Assembly (NCBI GenBank): GCA_958298945.1
Contig: CATQJD010000006.1
Span: 186,001-250,000, forward strand
Source of the DNA: Atherix ibis
Taxonomy: Eukaryota; Arthropoda; Insecta; Diptera; Athericidae
DNA length: 64,000 bases
Reading direction: 5' to 3'
Under the pieces are notes generated by a model. It worked only from the letters and a program-made list of their open reading frames with translations, searched no databases and had not been told where the DNA came from. Positions 14,329 through 28,665 of this stretch are shown here, piece by piece (the first letter of the stretch is position 1; each line of letters opens with the position of its first letter). A program made the position numbers and the translations under genes.

Positions 14329-16052
14329 AACATACTATTTCATATTCCTCTTAAATATACTACTTCAAATTCCTCTTAAATAAACTACTCCATATACCTC
14401 ATAAATATACTACTTCATATTTCTCTTAAACATACTACTTCATATTCCTCTTAAATATACTACTTTTTATTCCTCTTAAACATACTTCTTCATATTCCTC
14501 TTAAATATACTACTTAATATTCCTCTTAAACATACTACTTCATATTCCTCTTAAACATACTACTTCATATTCCTCTTAAACATACTACGTCATATTCTTC
14601 TTAAACATACTACTTCATATTCCTCTTAAACATACTACTTCATATTCCTCTTAAATATACTACTTCATATTCTTCTTAAATATACTACTTCATATTCCTC
14701 TTGAAAAACTACTTCATATTCTTCTTAAATATACTACTGCATTTTCATCTTAAACATACTACTTCATATTCCTCTTAAATATACTACTTAATATTCCTCT
14801 TAAACATACTACTTAATATTCCTCTTAAACATACTACTTCATATTCCTCTTAAACATACTACTTCATATTCCTCTTAAACATACTACTTCATATTCCTCT
14901 TAAACATACTACTTCATATTCTTCTTAAACATACTACTTCAAATTCCTCTTAAACATACTACTTCATATTCCTCTTAAATATACTACTTAATATTTCTCT
15001 TAAACATACTACTTAATATTCCTCTTAAACATACTACTTCATATTCCTCTTAAACATACTACTTCATATTCCTCTTAAACATACTACTTCATATTCCTCT
15101 TAAACATACTACTTCATATTCCTCTTAAACATACTACTTTATATTCCTCTTAAATATACTACTTCATATTCCTCTTAGATATACTACTTCATATTCCTCT
15201 TAAGCATATTACTTCATATTTCTCTTAAACATACTACTTCATATTCATCTTAAACATACTACTTCATATTCCTCTTAAATAAACTACTTCATATTCCTCT
15301 TAAATATACTACTTCATATTCTTCTAAAGCATACTACTTCATATTCCTCTTAAACATACTACTTCATATTCCTCTTAAACATACGGCTTCATATTCCTTT
15401 TAAATATACTACTTCATATTCCTCTTAAACATATTACTTCATATTCCTCTTAAACATACTACTTCATATTCCTCTTAAACATAATACTTCATATTCCTCT
15501 TAAACATACTACTTCACATTCCTCTTAAACATACTACTTCATATTCCTCTTAAACATACTACTTCATATTCCTCTTAAACATACTACTTCTTATTCCTCT
15601 TAATCATATACCTTCATATTCCTCTTAAATATATTACTTCATATTCCTCTTAAATATACTACTTCATATTCCTCTTTAGCATACTACTTCATATTCCCCT
15701 TAAACATACTACTTCATATTTCTTTTAAACATACTACTTCATATTCCTCTTAATTATACCACTTCATATTCCTCTTAAACATACTACTTCATATTCCTCT
15801 TAAATATACTACTTCAAATTCCTCTTAAATAAACTACTCCATATACCTCATAAATATACTACTTAATATTCCTCTTAAACATACAACTTCATATTCCTCT
15901 TAAACATACTACTTCATATTCCTCTTAAACATACTACGTCATATTCCTCTTAAACATACTACTTCATATTCCTCTTAAACATATTACTTCATATTCCTCT
16001 TAAATATACTACTTCATATTCTTCTTAAATATACTACTTCATATTCCTCTTG
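14329..16052 (+). repeat. ~1.7-kb unit, copy A (1,724 bp)
   Basis: First of three copies of a 69-monomer unit containing a 1-bp deletion. Order of landmarks: CTATTTCAT, TTCAAATTCC, TAAACTACTCC (14,378), CTACTTTTTATTCC, TACGTCAT, TTGAAAAACTAC (14,701, 1 bp short), TACTGCATTTTC, TTAGATATAC, TACGGCTTC, ATCATATACC and a second TAAACTACTCC (15,827). It is followed by the block 16,053-17,090 and then by copies B and C. Confidence 0.85.
14700..14712 (+). repeat. 1-bp deletion inherited by three HOR copies
   Basis: TTGAAAAACTAC replaces TTGAACAAACTAC, losing one base. The same short monomer occurs at 17,873 and 19,572, at the matching point of copies B and C of the ~1.7-kb unit. The deletion therefore happened once and was copied twice. 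Confidence 0.9.
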
Positions 16053-17090
16053 AACAAACTACTTCTATTCTTCTTAAATATACTACTTCATTTTCATCTT
16101 AAACATACTACTTCATATTCCTCTTAAATATACTACTTAATATTCTTCTTAAACGTACTACTTAATATTCCTCTTAAACATACTACTTCATATTCCTCTT
16201 AAACATACTACTTCATGTTCCTCTTAAACGTACTACTTCATATTCCTCTTAAACATACTACTTCATATTCTTCTTAAACATACTACTTCAAATTCCTCTT
16301 AAACATACTACTTAATATTCCTCTTAAACATACTACTTCATATTCCTCTTAAACATACTACTTCATATTCCTCTTAAACATACTACTTCATATTCCTCTT
16401 AAACAGACTACTTCATATTCCTCTTAAACATACTACTTCATATTCCTCTTAAATATACTACTTCATATTCCTCTTAGATATACTACTTCATATTCCTCTT
16501 AAGCATATTACTTCATATTTCTCTTAAACATACTACTTCATATTCATCTTAAACATACAACTTCATATTTCTCTTAAACATACTACTTCATATTCCTCTT
16601 AAACATACTACTTCATATTCCTCTTAAACATACTACTTCATATTCCTCTTAAACATACTACTTCATATTACTCTTAAACATACTACTTCATATTCCTCTT
16701 GAACATACTACTTCATATTCCTCTTAAACATACTACTTCATATTCTTCTTAAACATACTACTTCATATTCCTCTTAAATATACCACTTCATTTTCATCTT
16801 ATATATACTACTTCATATTCCTCTTAAACATAATACTTCATACTCCTCTTAAATATACTACTTCATATTCCTCTTAAACATACTACTTCATATTCCTCTT
16901 AAACATACTACTTCATATTCCTCTTAAACATACTACTTCATATTCCTCTTAAACATACTACTTCATATTCCTCTTAAATATACTACTTCTTATTCCTCTT
17001 AATCATATAACTTCATATTCCTCTTAAATATATTACTTCATATTCCTCTTAAACATACTAGTTCATATTCCTCTTAAACATACTATTTCA
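16053..17090 (+). repeat. Interleaved ~1-kb block, first copy
   Basis: This block recurs at about 21,176-22,210 (offset 5,122 bp, i.e. 205 monomers minus three 1-bp deletions). Landmarks are the short ACTTCTATTC monomer (16,061 / 21,183), TTCATGTTCC, TTAAACGTAC, TTAAACAGAC, TTATATATAC (16,799 / 21,921) and CTAGTTCAT. A sub-part, 16,567-16,884, has an additional copy at 20,865-21,182. Confidence 0.8.
16061..16070 (+). repeat. 1-bp deletion shared by two blocks
   Basis: ACTTCTATTC replaces ACTTCATATTC. The same shortened monomer is at 21,183, showing a single origin before the ~1-kb block was duplicated. Confidence 0.9.
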
Positions 17091-17440
17091 TATTCCTCTT
17101 AAATATACTACTTCAAATTCCTCTTAAATAAACTACTCCATATACCTCATAAATATACTACTTCATATTTCTCTTAAACATACTACTTCATATTCCTCTT
17201 AAATATACTACTTTTTATTCCTCTTAAACATACTTCTTCATATTCCTCTTAAATATATTACTTCATATTCCTCTTAAACATACTAGTTCATATTCCTCTT
17301 AAACATACTACTTCATATTCCTCTTAAACATACTACTTCATATTCCTCTTAAACATACTACTTCATATTCCTCTTAAACATACTACTTCATATTCCTCTT
17401 AAATATACTACTTCTTATTCCTCTTAATCATATAACTTCA

Positions 17441-17470
17441 TATTCCAGTTAAATATACTACTTCATATTC
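17441..17470 (+). repeat. Probable junction monomer upstream of copy B
   Basis: The monomer reads ATTCCAGTTAAATATAC. It joins a left part like the TTAATCATATAAC neighbourhood to a right part like the CTGTTAAATATAC / TTAATTATAC stretch that precedes copy A at 14,270. The variant CCAG is not seen at comparable points elsewhere, so this is a plausible breakpoint of the copy-B duplication. Confidence 0.5.
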
Positions 17471-17501
17471 CTCTTAATTATACTACTTCATATTCCTCTT
17501 A

Positions 17502-19200
17502 AACATACTATTTCATATTTCTCTTAAATATACTACTTCAAATTCCTCTTAAATAAACTACTCCATATACCTCATAAATATACTACTTCATATTTCTCTT
17601 AAACATACTACTTCATATTCCTCTTAAATATACTACTTTTTATTCCTCTTAAACATACTTCTTCATATTCCTCTTAAATATACTACTTAATATTCCTCTT
17701 AAACATACTACTTCATATTCCTCTTAAACATACTACTTCATATTCCTCTTAAACATACTACGTCATATTCTTCTTAAACATACTACTTCATATTCCTCTT
17801 AAACATACTACTTCATATTCCTCTTAAATATACTACTTCATATTCTTCTTAAATATACTACTTCATATTCCTCTTGAAAAACTACTTCATATTCTTCTTA
17901 AATATACTACTGCATTTTCATCTTAAACATACTACTTCATATTCCTCTTAAATATACTACTTAATATTCCTCTTAAACATACTACTTAATATTCCTCTTA
18001 AACATACTACTTCATATTCCTCTTAAACATACTACTTCATATTCCTCTTAAACATACTACTTCATATTCCTCTTAAACATACTACTTCATATTCTTCTTA
18101 AACATACTACTTCAAATTCCTCTTAAACATACTACTTCATATTCCTCTTAAATATACTACTTAATATTTCTCTTAAACATACTACTTAATATTCCTCTTA
18201 AACATACTACTTCATATTCCTCTTAAACATACTACTTCATATTCCTCTTAAACATACTACTTCATATTCCTCTTAAACATACTACTTCATATTCCTCTTA
18301 AACATACTACTTCATATTCCTCTTAAATATACTACTTCATATTCCTCTTAGATATACTACTTCATATTCCTCTTAAGCATATTACTTCATATTTCTCTTA
18401 AACATACTACTTCATATTCCTCTTATATAAAGTACTTCATATTCCTCTTAAATATACTACTTTATATTCTTCTAAAGCATACTACTTCATATTCCTCTTA
18501 AACATACTACTTCATATTCCTCTTAAACATACGGCTTCATATTCCTTTTAAATATACTACTTCATATTCCTCTTAAACATATTACTTCATATTCCTCTTA
18601 AACATACTACTTCATATTCCTCTTAAACATAATACTTCATATTCCTCTTAAACATACTACTTCACATTCCTCTTAAACATACTACTTCATATTCCTCTTA
18701 AACATACTACTTCATATTCCTCTTAAACATACTACTTCTTATTCCTCTTAATCATATACCTTCATATTCCTCTTAAATATATTACTTCATATTCCTCTTA
18801 AATATACTACTTCATATTCCTCTTTAGCATACTACTTCATATTCCCCTTAAACATACTACTTCATATTTCTTTTAAACATACTACTTCATATTCCTCTTA
18901 ATTATACTACTTCATATTCCTCTTAAACATACTACTTCATATTCCTCTTAAATATACTACTTCAAATTCCTCTTAAATAAACTACTCCATATAACTCATA
19001 AATATACTACTTAATATTCCTCTTAAACATACTACTTCATATTCCTCTTAAACATACTACTTCATATTCCTCTTAAACATACTACGTCATATTCCTCTTA
19101 AACATACTACTTCATATTCCTCTTAAACATATTACTTCATATTCTTCTTAAATATACTACTTCATATTCTTCTTAAATATACTACTTCATATTCCTCTTA
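17502..19200 (+). repeat. ~1.7-kb unit, copy B (1,699 bp)
   Basis: Second copy of the 14,329-16,052 unit, adjacent to copy C. It is one monomer shorter than A and C. Near 18,421 it has CTTATATAAAGTAC, where A and C have two monomers (a CATCTTAAAC one and a TTAAATAAAC one). The offset to copy A is 3,173 bp before that point and 3,148 bp after it. Confidence 0.85.
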
Positions 19201-20860
19201 AACATACTATTTCATATTCCTCTTAAATATACTACTTCAAATTCCTCTTAAATAAACTACTCCATATACCTCATAAATATACTACTGCATATTTCTCTTA
19301 AACATACTACTTCATATTCCTCTTAAATATACTACTTTTTATTCCTCTTATACATACTTCTTCATATTCCTCTTAAATATACTACTTAATATTCCTCTTA
19401 AACATACTACTTCATATTCCTCTTAAACATACTACTTCATATTCCTCTTAAACATACTACGTCATATTCTTCTTAAACATACTACTTCATATTCCTCTTA
19501 AACATACTACTTCATATTCCTCTTAAATATACTACTTCATATTCTTCTTAAATATACTACTTCATATTCCTCTTGAAAAACTACTTCATATTCTTCTTAA
19601 ATATACTACTGCATTTTCATCTTAAACATACTACTTCATATTCCTCTTAAATATACTACTTAATATTCCTCTTAAACATACTACTTAATATTCCTCTTAA
19701 ACATACTACTTCATATTCCTCTTAAACATACTACTTCATATTCCTCTTAAACATACTACTTCATATTCCTCTTAAACATACTACTTCATATTCTTCTTAA
19801 ACATACTACTTCAAATTCCTCTTAAACATACTACTTCATATTCCTCTTAAATATACTACTTAATATTTCTCTTAAACATACTACTTAATATTCCTCTTAA
19901 ACATACTACTTCATATTCCTCTTAAACATACTACTTCATATTCCTCTTAAACATACTACTTCATATTCCTCTTAAACATACTACTTCATATTCCTCTTAA
20001 ACATACTACTTCATATTCCTCTTAAATATACTACTTCATATTCCTCTTAGATATACTACTTCATATTCCTCTTAAGCATATTACTTCATATTTCTCTTAA
20101 ACATACTACTTCATATTCATCTTAAACATACTACTTCATATTCCTCTTAAATAAACTACTTCATATTCCTCTTAAATATACTACTTCATATTCTTCTAAA
20201 GCATACTACTTCATATTCCTCTTAAACATACTACTTCATATTCCTCTTAAACATACGGCTTCATATTCCTTTTAAATATACTACTTCATATTCCTCTTAA
20301 ACATATTACTTCATATTCCTCTTAAACATACTACTTCATATTCCTCTTAAACATAATACTTCATATTCCTCTTAAACATACTACTTCACATTCCTCTTAA
20401 ACATACTACTTCATATTCCTCTTAAACATACTACTTCATATTCCTCTTAAACATACTACTTCTTATTCCTCTTAATCATATACCTTCATATTCCTCTTAA
20501 ATATATTACTTCATATTCCTCTTAAATATACTACTTCATATTCCTCTTTAGCATACTACTTCATATTCCCCTTAAACATACTACTTCATATTTCTTTTAA
20601 ACATACTACTTCATATTCCTCTTAATTATACTACTTCATATTCCTCTTAAACATACTACTTCATATTCCTCTTAAATATACTACTTCAAATTCCTCTTAA
20701 ATAACCTACTCCATATACCTCATAAATATACTACTTAATATTCCTCTTAAACATACTACTTCATATTCCTCTTAAACATACTACTTCATATTCCTCTTAA
20801 ACATACTACGTCATATTCCTCTTAAACATACTACTTCATATTCCTCTTAAACATACTACT
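19201..20860 (+). repeat. ~1.7-kb unit, copy C
   Basis: Third copy, directly behind copy B (TAAACTACTCC at 17,551 and 19,250, 1,699 bp apart). It retains the monomer lost in B, so the offset to B grows to 1,724 bp downstream. It diverges from A near 20,860, where a copy of 16,567-16,884 is joined on. The 1-bp deletion monomer TTGAAAAACTAC is at 19,573. Confidence 0.85.
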
Positions 20861-20864
20861 TCAT

Positions 20865-22210
20865 ATTTCTCTTAAACATACTACTTCATATTCCTCTTAA
20901 ACATACTACTTCATATTCCTCTTAAACATACTACTTCATATTCCTCTTAAACATACTACTTCATATTACTCTTAAACATACTACTTCATATTCCTCTTGA
21001 ACATACTACTTCATATTCCTCTTAAACATACTACTTCATATTCTTCTTAAACATACTACTTCATATTCCTCTTAAATATACCACTTCATTTTCATCTTAT
21101 ATATACTACTTCATATTCCTCTTAAACATAATACTTCATATTCCTCTTAAATATACTACTTCATATTCCTCTTAAACATACTACTTCTATTCTTCTTAAA
21201 TATACTACTTCATTTTCATCTTAAACATACTACTTCATATTCCTCTTAAATATACTACTTAATATTCTTCTTAAACATACTACTTAATATTCCTCTTAAA
21301 CATACTACTTCATATTCCTCTTAAACATACTACTTCATGTTCCTCTTAAACGTACTACTTCATATTCCTCTTAAACATACTACTTCATATTCTTCTTAAA
21401 CATACTACTTCAAATTCCTCTTAAACATACTACTTAATATTCCTCTTAAACATACTACTTCATATTCCTCTTAAACATACTACTTCATATTCCTCTTAAA
21501 CATACTACTTCATATTCCTCTTAAACAGACTACTTCATTATCCTCTTAAACATACTACTTCATATTCCTCTTAAATATACTACTTCATATTCCTCTTAGA
21601 TATACTACTTCATATTCCTCTTAAGCATATTACTTCATATTTCTCTTAAACATACTACTTCATATTCATCTTAAACATACTACTTCATATTTCTCTTAAA
21701 CATACTACTTCATATTCCTCTTAAACATACTACTTCATATTCCTCTTAAACATACTACTTCATATTCCTCTTAAACATACTACTTCATATTACTCTTAAA
21801 CATACTACTTCATATTCCTCTTGAACATACTACTTCATATTCCTCTTAAACATACTACTTCATATTCTTCTTAAACATACTACTTCATATTCCTCTTAAA
21901 TATACCACTTCATTTTCATCTTATATATACTACTTCATATTCCTCTTAAACATAATACTTCATATTCCTCTTAAATATACTACTTCATATTCCTCTTAAA
22001 CATACTACTTCATATTCCTCTTAAACATACTACTTCATATTCCTCTTAAACATACTACTTCATATTCCTCTTAAACATACTACTTCATATTCCTCTTAAA
22101 TATACTACTTCTTATTCCTCTTAATCATATAACTTCATATTCCTCTTAAATATATTACTTCATATTCCTCTTAAACATACTAGTTCATATTCCTCTTAAA
22201 CATACTACTT
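20865..22210 (+). repeat. Second copies of the interleaved block
   Basis: 20,865-21,182 matches 16,567-16,884, and 21,183-22,210 matches 16,061-17,090. The TACCAC / TTATATATAC marker pair therefore appears twice here, 824 bp apart (33 monomers minus the 1-bp deletion at 21,183-21,190). The join at about 21,183 is a breakpoint between two copies of the same block. Confidence 0.8.
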
Positions 22211-22389
22211 CATATTCCTCTTAAACATACTACTTCATATTCCTCTTAAACATACTACTTCATATTCCTCTTAAATATACTACTTCATAATCTTCTTAAA
22301 TATACTACTTCATATTCCTCTTAAATATACGACTTCATATTCCTCTTAAACATACTACTTCATTATCCTTTTAAACATACTACTTCATA

Positions 22390-24439
22390 TTCCTCTTAAA
22401 TATACTACTTCATATTCTTCTTAAATATACTACTTCATATTCCTCTTGAACAAACTACTTCATATTCTTCTTAAATATACTACTTCATTTTCATCTTAAA
22501 TATACTACTTCATATTCCTCTTAAACATACTACTTCATATTCCTCTTAAACATACTACGTCATATTCCTCTAAAACATACTACTTCATATTCCTGTTAAA
22601 TATTCTTCTTCATATTCCTCTTAATTATACTACTTCATATTCCTCTTAAACATACTACTTCATATTCCTCTTAAACATACTACTTCATATTCCTTTTAAA
22701 CATACTACTTCATATTCCTCTTAAACATACTACTTCATATTCCTCTTAAACATACTACTTCATATTCCTCTTAAACATATTACTTCATATTCCTCTTAAT
22801 CATATTACTTCATATTCCTCTTAAATATATTACTTCATATTCCTCTTAAATATACTAGTTCATATTCCTTTTAAACATACTACTTCATATTGCTCTTAAA
22901 CATACTACTTCATATTCCTCTAAAACATACTACTTCATATTCCTGTTAAATATACTACTTCATGTTCCTCTTAATTATACTACTTCATATTCCTCTTAAA
23001 CATACTACTTCATATTCCTCTTAAACATACTACTTCATATTTCTCTTAAACATACTTCTTCATATTCCTCTTAAATATACTACTTCATATTCCTCTTACA
23101 CATACTACTTCATATTCCTCTACAACATACTACTTCATATTCCTCTTACACATACTACTTAATATTCCTCTTAAACATACTACTTCATATTCCTCTTAAA
23201 TATACTACTTCATATTCCTCTACAACATACTACTTCATATTCCTCTTACACATACCAATTCATATTCCTCTTAAACATACTACTTCATATTCCTCTTACA
23301 TATACTACTTCAAATTCCTCTTAAATATACTACTCCATATACCTCATAAATATACTACTTCATATTTCTCTTAAACATACTACTTCATATTCCTCTTAAA
23401 TACACTACTTCATATTCCTCTTAAATATACTACTTCATATTCTTCTTAAATATACTACTTCATATTCCTCTTGAACAAACTACTTCATATTCTTCTTAAA
23501 TATACTACTTCATTTTCATCTTAAATATACTACTTCATATTCCTCTTAAACATACTACTTCATATTCCTCTTAAACATACTACGTCATATTCCTCTAAAA
23601 CATACTACTTCATATTCCTGTTAAATATTCTTCTTCATATTCCCCTTAATTATATTACTTTATATTCCTCTTAAACATACAACTTCATATTGCTCTTAAA
23701 CATACTACTTCATATTCCTTTTAAACATACTACTTCATATTCCTCTTAAACATACTACTTCATATTCCTCTTAAACATACTACTTCATATTCCTCTTAAA
23801 CATATTACTTCATATTCCTCTTAATCATATTACTTCATATTCCTCTTAAATATATTACTTCATATTCCTCTTAAATATACTACTTCATATTCCTTTTAAA
23901 CATACTACTTCATATTGCTCTTAAACATACTACTTTATATTCCTCTAAAACATACTACTTCATATTCCTGTTAAATATACTACTGCATGTTCCTCTTAAT
24001 TATACTACTTCATATTCCTCTTAAACATACTACTTCATATTCCTCTTAAACATACTACTTCATATTCCTCTTAAACATACTTCTTCATATTCCTCTTAAA
24101 TATACTACTTCATATTCCTCTTACACATACTACTTCATATTCCTCTACAACATACTACTTCATATTCCTCTTACACATACTACTTCATATTCCTCTTAAA
24201 CATACTACTTCATATTCCTCTTAAATATACTACTTCATATTCCTCTACAACATACTTCTTCATATTCCTCTTACACATACTACCTTATATTCCTCTTAAA
24301 CATACTACTTCATATTCCTCTTAAATATACTAATTCAAATTCCTCTTAAATATACTACTCCATATACCTCATAAATATACTACTTCATATTTCTCTTAAA
24401 CATACTACTTCATATTCCTCTTAAATATACTACTTCATA
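22390..24439 (+). repeat. 1,025-bp tandem duplication (41 monomers), 2 copies
   Basis: Copy 1 is about 22,390-23,414 and copy 2 about 23,415-24,439. TACTACGTCAT is at 22,554 and 23,579. TTGAACAAAC, CTGTTAAATATTC, TTAATTATAC, TTCATGTTCC or GCATGTTCC, paired CTACAAC / TTACACATAC monomers and TACTCCATATACC follow in the same order. The segment 13.4-14.3 kb is also related to 22.1-23.0 kb (offset 8,670 bp, 347 monomers minus the five intervening 1-bp deletions). Confidence 0.85.
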
Positions 24440-25525
24440 TTCCTCTTAAACATACTACTTCATATTCCTCTTAAACATACTACTTCATATTCCTCTTAAA
24501 CATACAACTTCATATTCCTCTTAAACATACTACTTCATATTCCTCTTAAATATACCACTTCATATTCTTCTTAAATATACTACTTCATATTCCTCTTAAA
24601 TATACGACTTCATATTCCTCTTAAACATATTACTTCATTATCCTCTTAAACATACTACTTCATATTCCTCTTAAATATACTACTTCATATTCCTCTTAAA
24701 CATACTACTTCATATTCCTCTTAAACATACGACGTCATATTCGTCTAAAACATATTACTTCATATTCCTGCTAAATATTCTTCTTCATATTCCTCTTAAT
24801 TATACTACTTCATATTCCTCTTAAACATACTACTTCATATTCCTCTTAAACATACTACTTCATATTCCTTTTAAACATACTACTTCATATTCCTCTTAAA
24901 CATACTACTTCATATTCCTCTTAAACATATTACTTCATATTCCTCTTAAACATATAACTTCATATTCCTCTTAATCATATAACTTCATATTCCTCTTAAA
25001 TATATTACTTCATTTTCCTCTAAAATATACTAGTTCATATTCCTCTTAAGCATACTACTTCATATTCCTCTTAAACATACTACTTCATATTCCTTTCGAA
25101 CATACTACTTCATATTCCTCTTAAACATACTACTTCATATTCCTCTAAAACATACTACTTCATATTCCTGTTAAATATACTACTTCATATTCCTCTTAAT
25201 TATACTACTTCATATTCATCTTAAACATACTACTTCATATTCCTCTTAAACATACTACTTCATATTCCTCTTCAACATACAACTTCATATTCCTCTTAAT
25301 CATATAACTTCATATTCCTCTTAAAAATACTACTTCTTATACCACTTAAACATACTACTTCATATTCCTCTTAAACATACTACTTCATATTCCTCTTAAA
25401 TATACTACTTCATATTCCTCGTAATCATATTACATCATATTCCTCTTAAATATACTACCTTATATTCCTCATAAATATACTACTTCATATTCCTCTTCAA
25501 TATACTACTTCATATTCCTCTTAAA

Positions 25526-25540
25526 CATACTATTCATATT
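25526..25540 (+). repeat. 1-bp deletion in a monomer
   Basis: ATACTATTCATATT replaces ATACTACTTCATATT, moving the register from 4 to 3 (mod 25). I saw no second copy of this event in the window. Confidence 0.85.
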
Positions 25541-26020
25541 CCTCTTAAACATACTACTTCATATTCCTCTTAAACATACTTCTTCATATTCCTCTTAAAT
25601 ATACTACTTCATATTCCTCTTAAACATACTACTTCATATTCCTCTTAAACATACTAATTCATATTCCTCTTAAACATACCACTTCATATTTTTCTCAAAC
25701 ATACTACTTCATATTCCTCTTAAATATACTACTTCATATTCCTTTTAAATATACTACTTCATATTCCTCTTAAATATACTACTTCATATTTCTCTTAAAC
25801 ATACTACTTCATATTCCTCTTACACATGCTACTTCTTATTCTTTTTAAACATACTACTTTATATTCCTTTTAAATATACTACTTAATATTCCTCTTCAAC
25901 ATACTACTTCATATTCCTCTTAAACATAAGGCTTCATATTCCTCCTAAATATACTACTTCATATTCCTCTTAAACATACTACTTCATATTCCTCTTAAAC
26001 ATACTACTTCATATTTCTCT

Positions 26021-26605
26021 TAAACATACCACTTCATATTCTTCTCAAACATACTACTTCATATTCCTCTTAAATATACTACTTCATATTCCTCTTAAAT
26101 ATACTACTTCATATTCCTCTTAAATATACTACTTCATATTCCTCTACAACATACTACTTCATATTCCTCTTACACATACTACTTCATATTCCTCTTAAAC
26201 ATACCACTTCATATTTTTCTCAAACATACTACTTCATATTCCTCTTAAATATACTACTTCATATTCCTTTTAAATATACTATTTCATATTCCTTTTAAAT
26301 ATACTACTTAATATTCCTCTTCAACATACCACTTCATATTCTTCTCAAACATACTACTTCATATTCCTCTTAAATATACTACTTCATATTCCTCTTAAAT
26401 ATACTACTTCATATTCCTCTTAAATATACTACTTCATATTCCTCTACAACATACTACTTCATATTCCTCTTACACATACTACTTCATATTCCTCTTAAAC
26501 ATACCACTTCATATTTTTCTCAAACATACTACTTCATATTCCTCTTAAATATACTACTTCATATTCCTTTTAAATATACTACTTCATATTCCTTTCAAAC
26601 ATACT
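26021..26605 (+). repeat. 300-bp tandem higher-order repeat (12 monomers), 2 copies
   Basis: CTTCTCAAAC occurs at 26,041 and 26,341, and the TTTTTCTCAAAC monomer near 26,215 and 26,515, with CTACAAC and TTACACATAC monomers between at the same 300-bp offset. Copy 1 differs from copy 2 by few bases. Confidence 0.85.
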
Positions 26606-26640
26606 ACTTCATATTCCTCTTAAACATACTACTTCATATT

Positions 26641-28665
26641 CTTCTTAAATATACTACTTCATATTCCTCTTAAATATACGACTTCATATTCCTCTTAAAC
26701 ATACTACTTCATTATCCTCTTAAACATACTACTTCATATTCCTCTTAAATATACTACTTCATATTCCTCTTAAACATACTACTTCATATTCCTCTTAAAC
26801 ATACTACTTCATATTCCTCTTAAATATACTACTTCATATTCTTCTTAAATATACTACTTCATATTCCTCTTGAACAAACTACTTCATATTCTTCTTAAAT
26901 ATACTACTTCATTTTCATCTTAAATATACTACTTCATATTCCTCTTAAACATACTACTTCATATTCCTCTTAAACATACTACGTCATATTCCTCTAAAAC
27001 ATACTACTTCATATTCCTGTTTAATATTCTTCTTCATATTCCTCTTAATTATACTACTTCATATTCCTCTTAAACATATTACTTCATATTCCTCTTAAAC
27101 ATACTACTTCATATTCCTCTTAAACATACTACTTCATATTCCTCTTAAATATACTACTTCATATTCCTCTTAAACATACTACTTCATATTCCTCTTAAAC
27201 ATACTACTTCATATTCCTCTTAAACATACCACTTCATATTTTTCTCAAACATACTACTTCATATTCCTCTTAAATATACTACTTCATATTTCTCTTAAAC
27301 GTGCTACTTCATATTCCTCTTACACATACTACTTCTTATTCCTCTTAAACATACTACTTCATATTCCTTTTAAATATACTACTTAATATTCCTCTTAAAC
27401 ATACTACTTCATATTCCTCTTAAACATACTACTTCATATTCCTCTAAAACATACTACTTCTTATTCCTCTTAAACATACGGCGTCATATTCCTCTTAAAT
27501 ATACTACTTCATATTCCTCTTGAACAAACTACTTCATATTCTTCTTAAATATACTACTTCATTTTCATCTTAAATAAACTACTTCATATTCCTCTTAAAC
27601 ATACTACTTCATATTCCTCTTAAACATACTACGTCATATTCCTCTAAAACATACTACTTCATATTCCTGTTAAATATCCTTCTTCATATTCCTCTTAATT
27701 ATACTACTTCATATTCCTCTTAAACATACTACTTCATATTCCTCTTAAACATACTACTTCCTATTCCCTTTAAACATACTACTTCATATTCCTCTTAAAC
27801 ATACTACTTCATATTCCTCTTAAATATACTACTTCAGAATCCTCTTAAGCGTACTACTTCATATTCCTCTTAAACATACTACTTCATATTCCTTTTAAAC
27901 GTACTACTTCATATTCCTCTTAAACATACTACTTCATATTCCTCTAAAACATACTACTTTATATTCCTGTTAAATGTACTACTTCATATTCCCCTTAATT
28001 ATACTACTTCATATTCCTCTTCAACATACTACTTCATATTCCTCTTAAACATACTACTTCATATTCCTCTTAAACATACTTCTTCATATTCCTCTTAAAT
28101 ATACTACCTCATATTCCTCTTAAACATACTACTTCATATTCCTCTACAACATACTACTTCATATTCCTCTTACACATACTACGTCATATTCCTCTCAAAC
28201 ATACTACTTCATATTCCTCTTAAATATACTACTTCATATTCCTCTACAACATACTACTTCATATTCCTCTTACACATACTACTTCATATTCCTCTTAAAC
28301 ATACTACTTCATATTCCTCTTAAATATACTACTTCAAATTCCTCTTAAATATACTACTCCATATACCTCATAAATATACTACTTCATAATTTTCTTAAAC
28401 ATACTACTTCATATTCCTCTTAAATATACTACTTCTTATTCCTCTTAAACATACTTCTTCACATTCCTCTTAAATATACTACTTAGTATTCCTCTTAAAC
28501 ATACTACTTCATATTCCTCTTAAACATACTACTTCATATTCCTCTTAAACATACTACTTAATATTCCTCTTAAACATACTACTTCATATTCCTCTTAAAC
28601 ATACAATTTCATATTCCTCTTAAACATACTACTTCATATTCCTCTTAAACATACTACTTCATATT
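26641..28665 (+). repeat. 81-monomer unit (2,025 bp), copy 1
   Basis: The unit begins with CTTCTTAAATATAC and a TATACGACTTC monomer, followed by TTCATTATCC. It contains two copies of the GAACAAAC module (26,871 and 27,521), TTAAACGTGC (27,297), TACGGCGTCAT (27,476), TTCAGAATCC (27,834) and TTAGTATTCC (28,483). The same start recurs at 28,666, 30,091 and 32,116. The offset to the third unit is 3,450 bp throughout. Confidence 0.9.
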
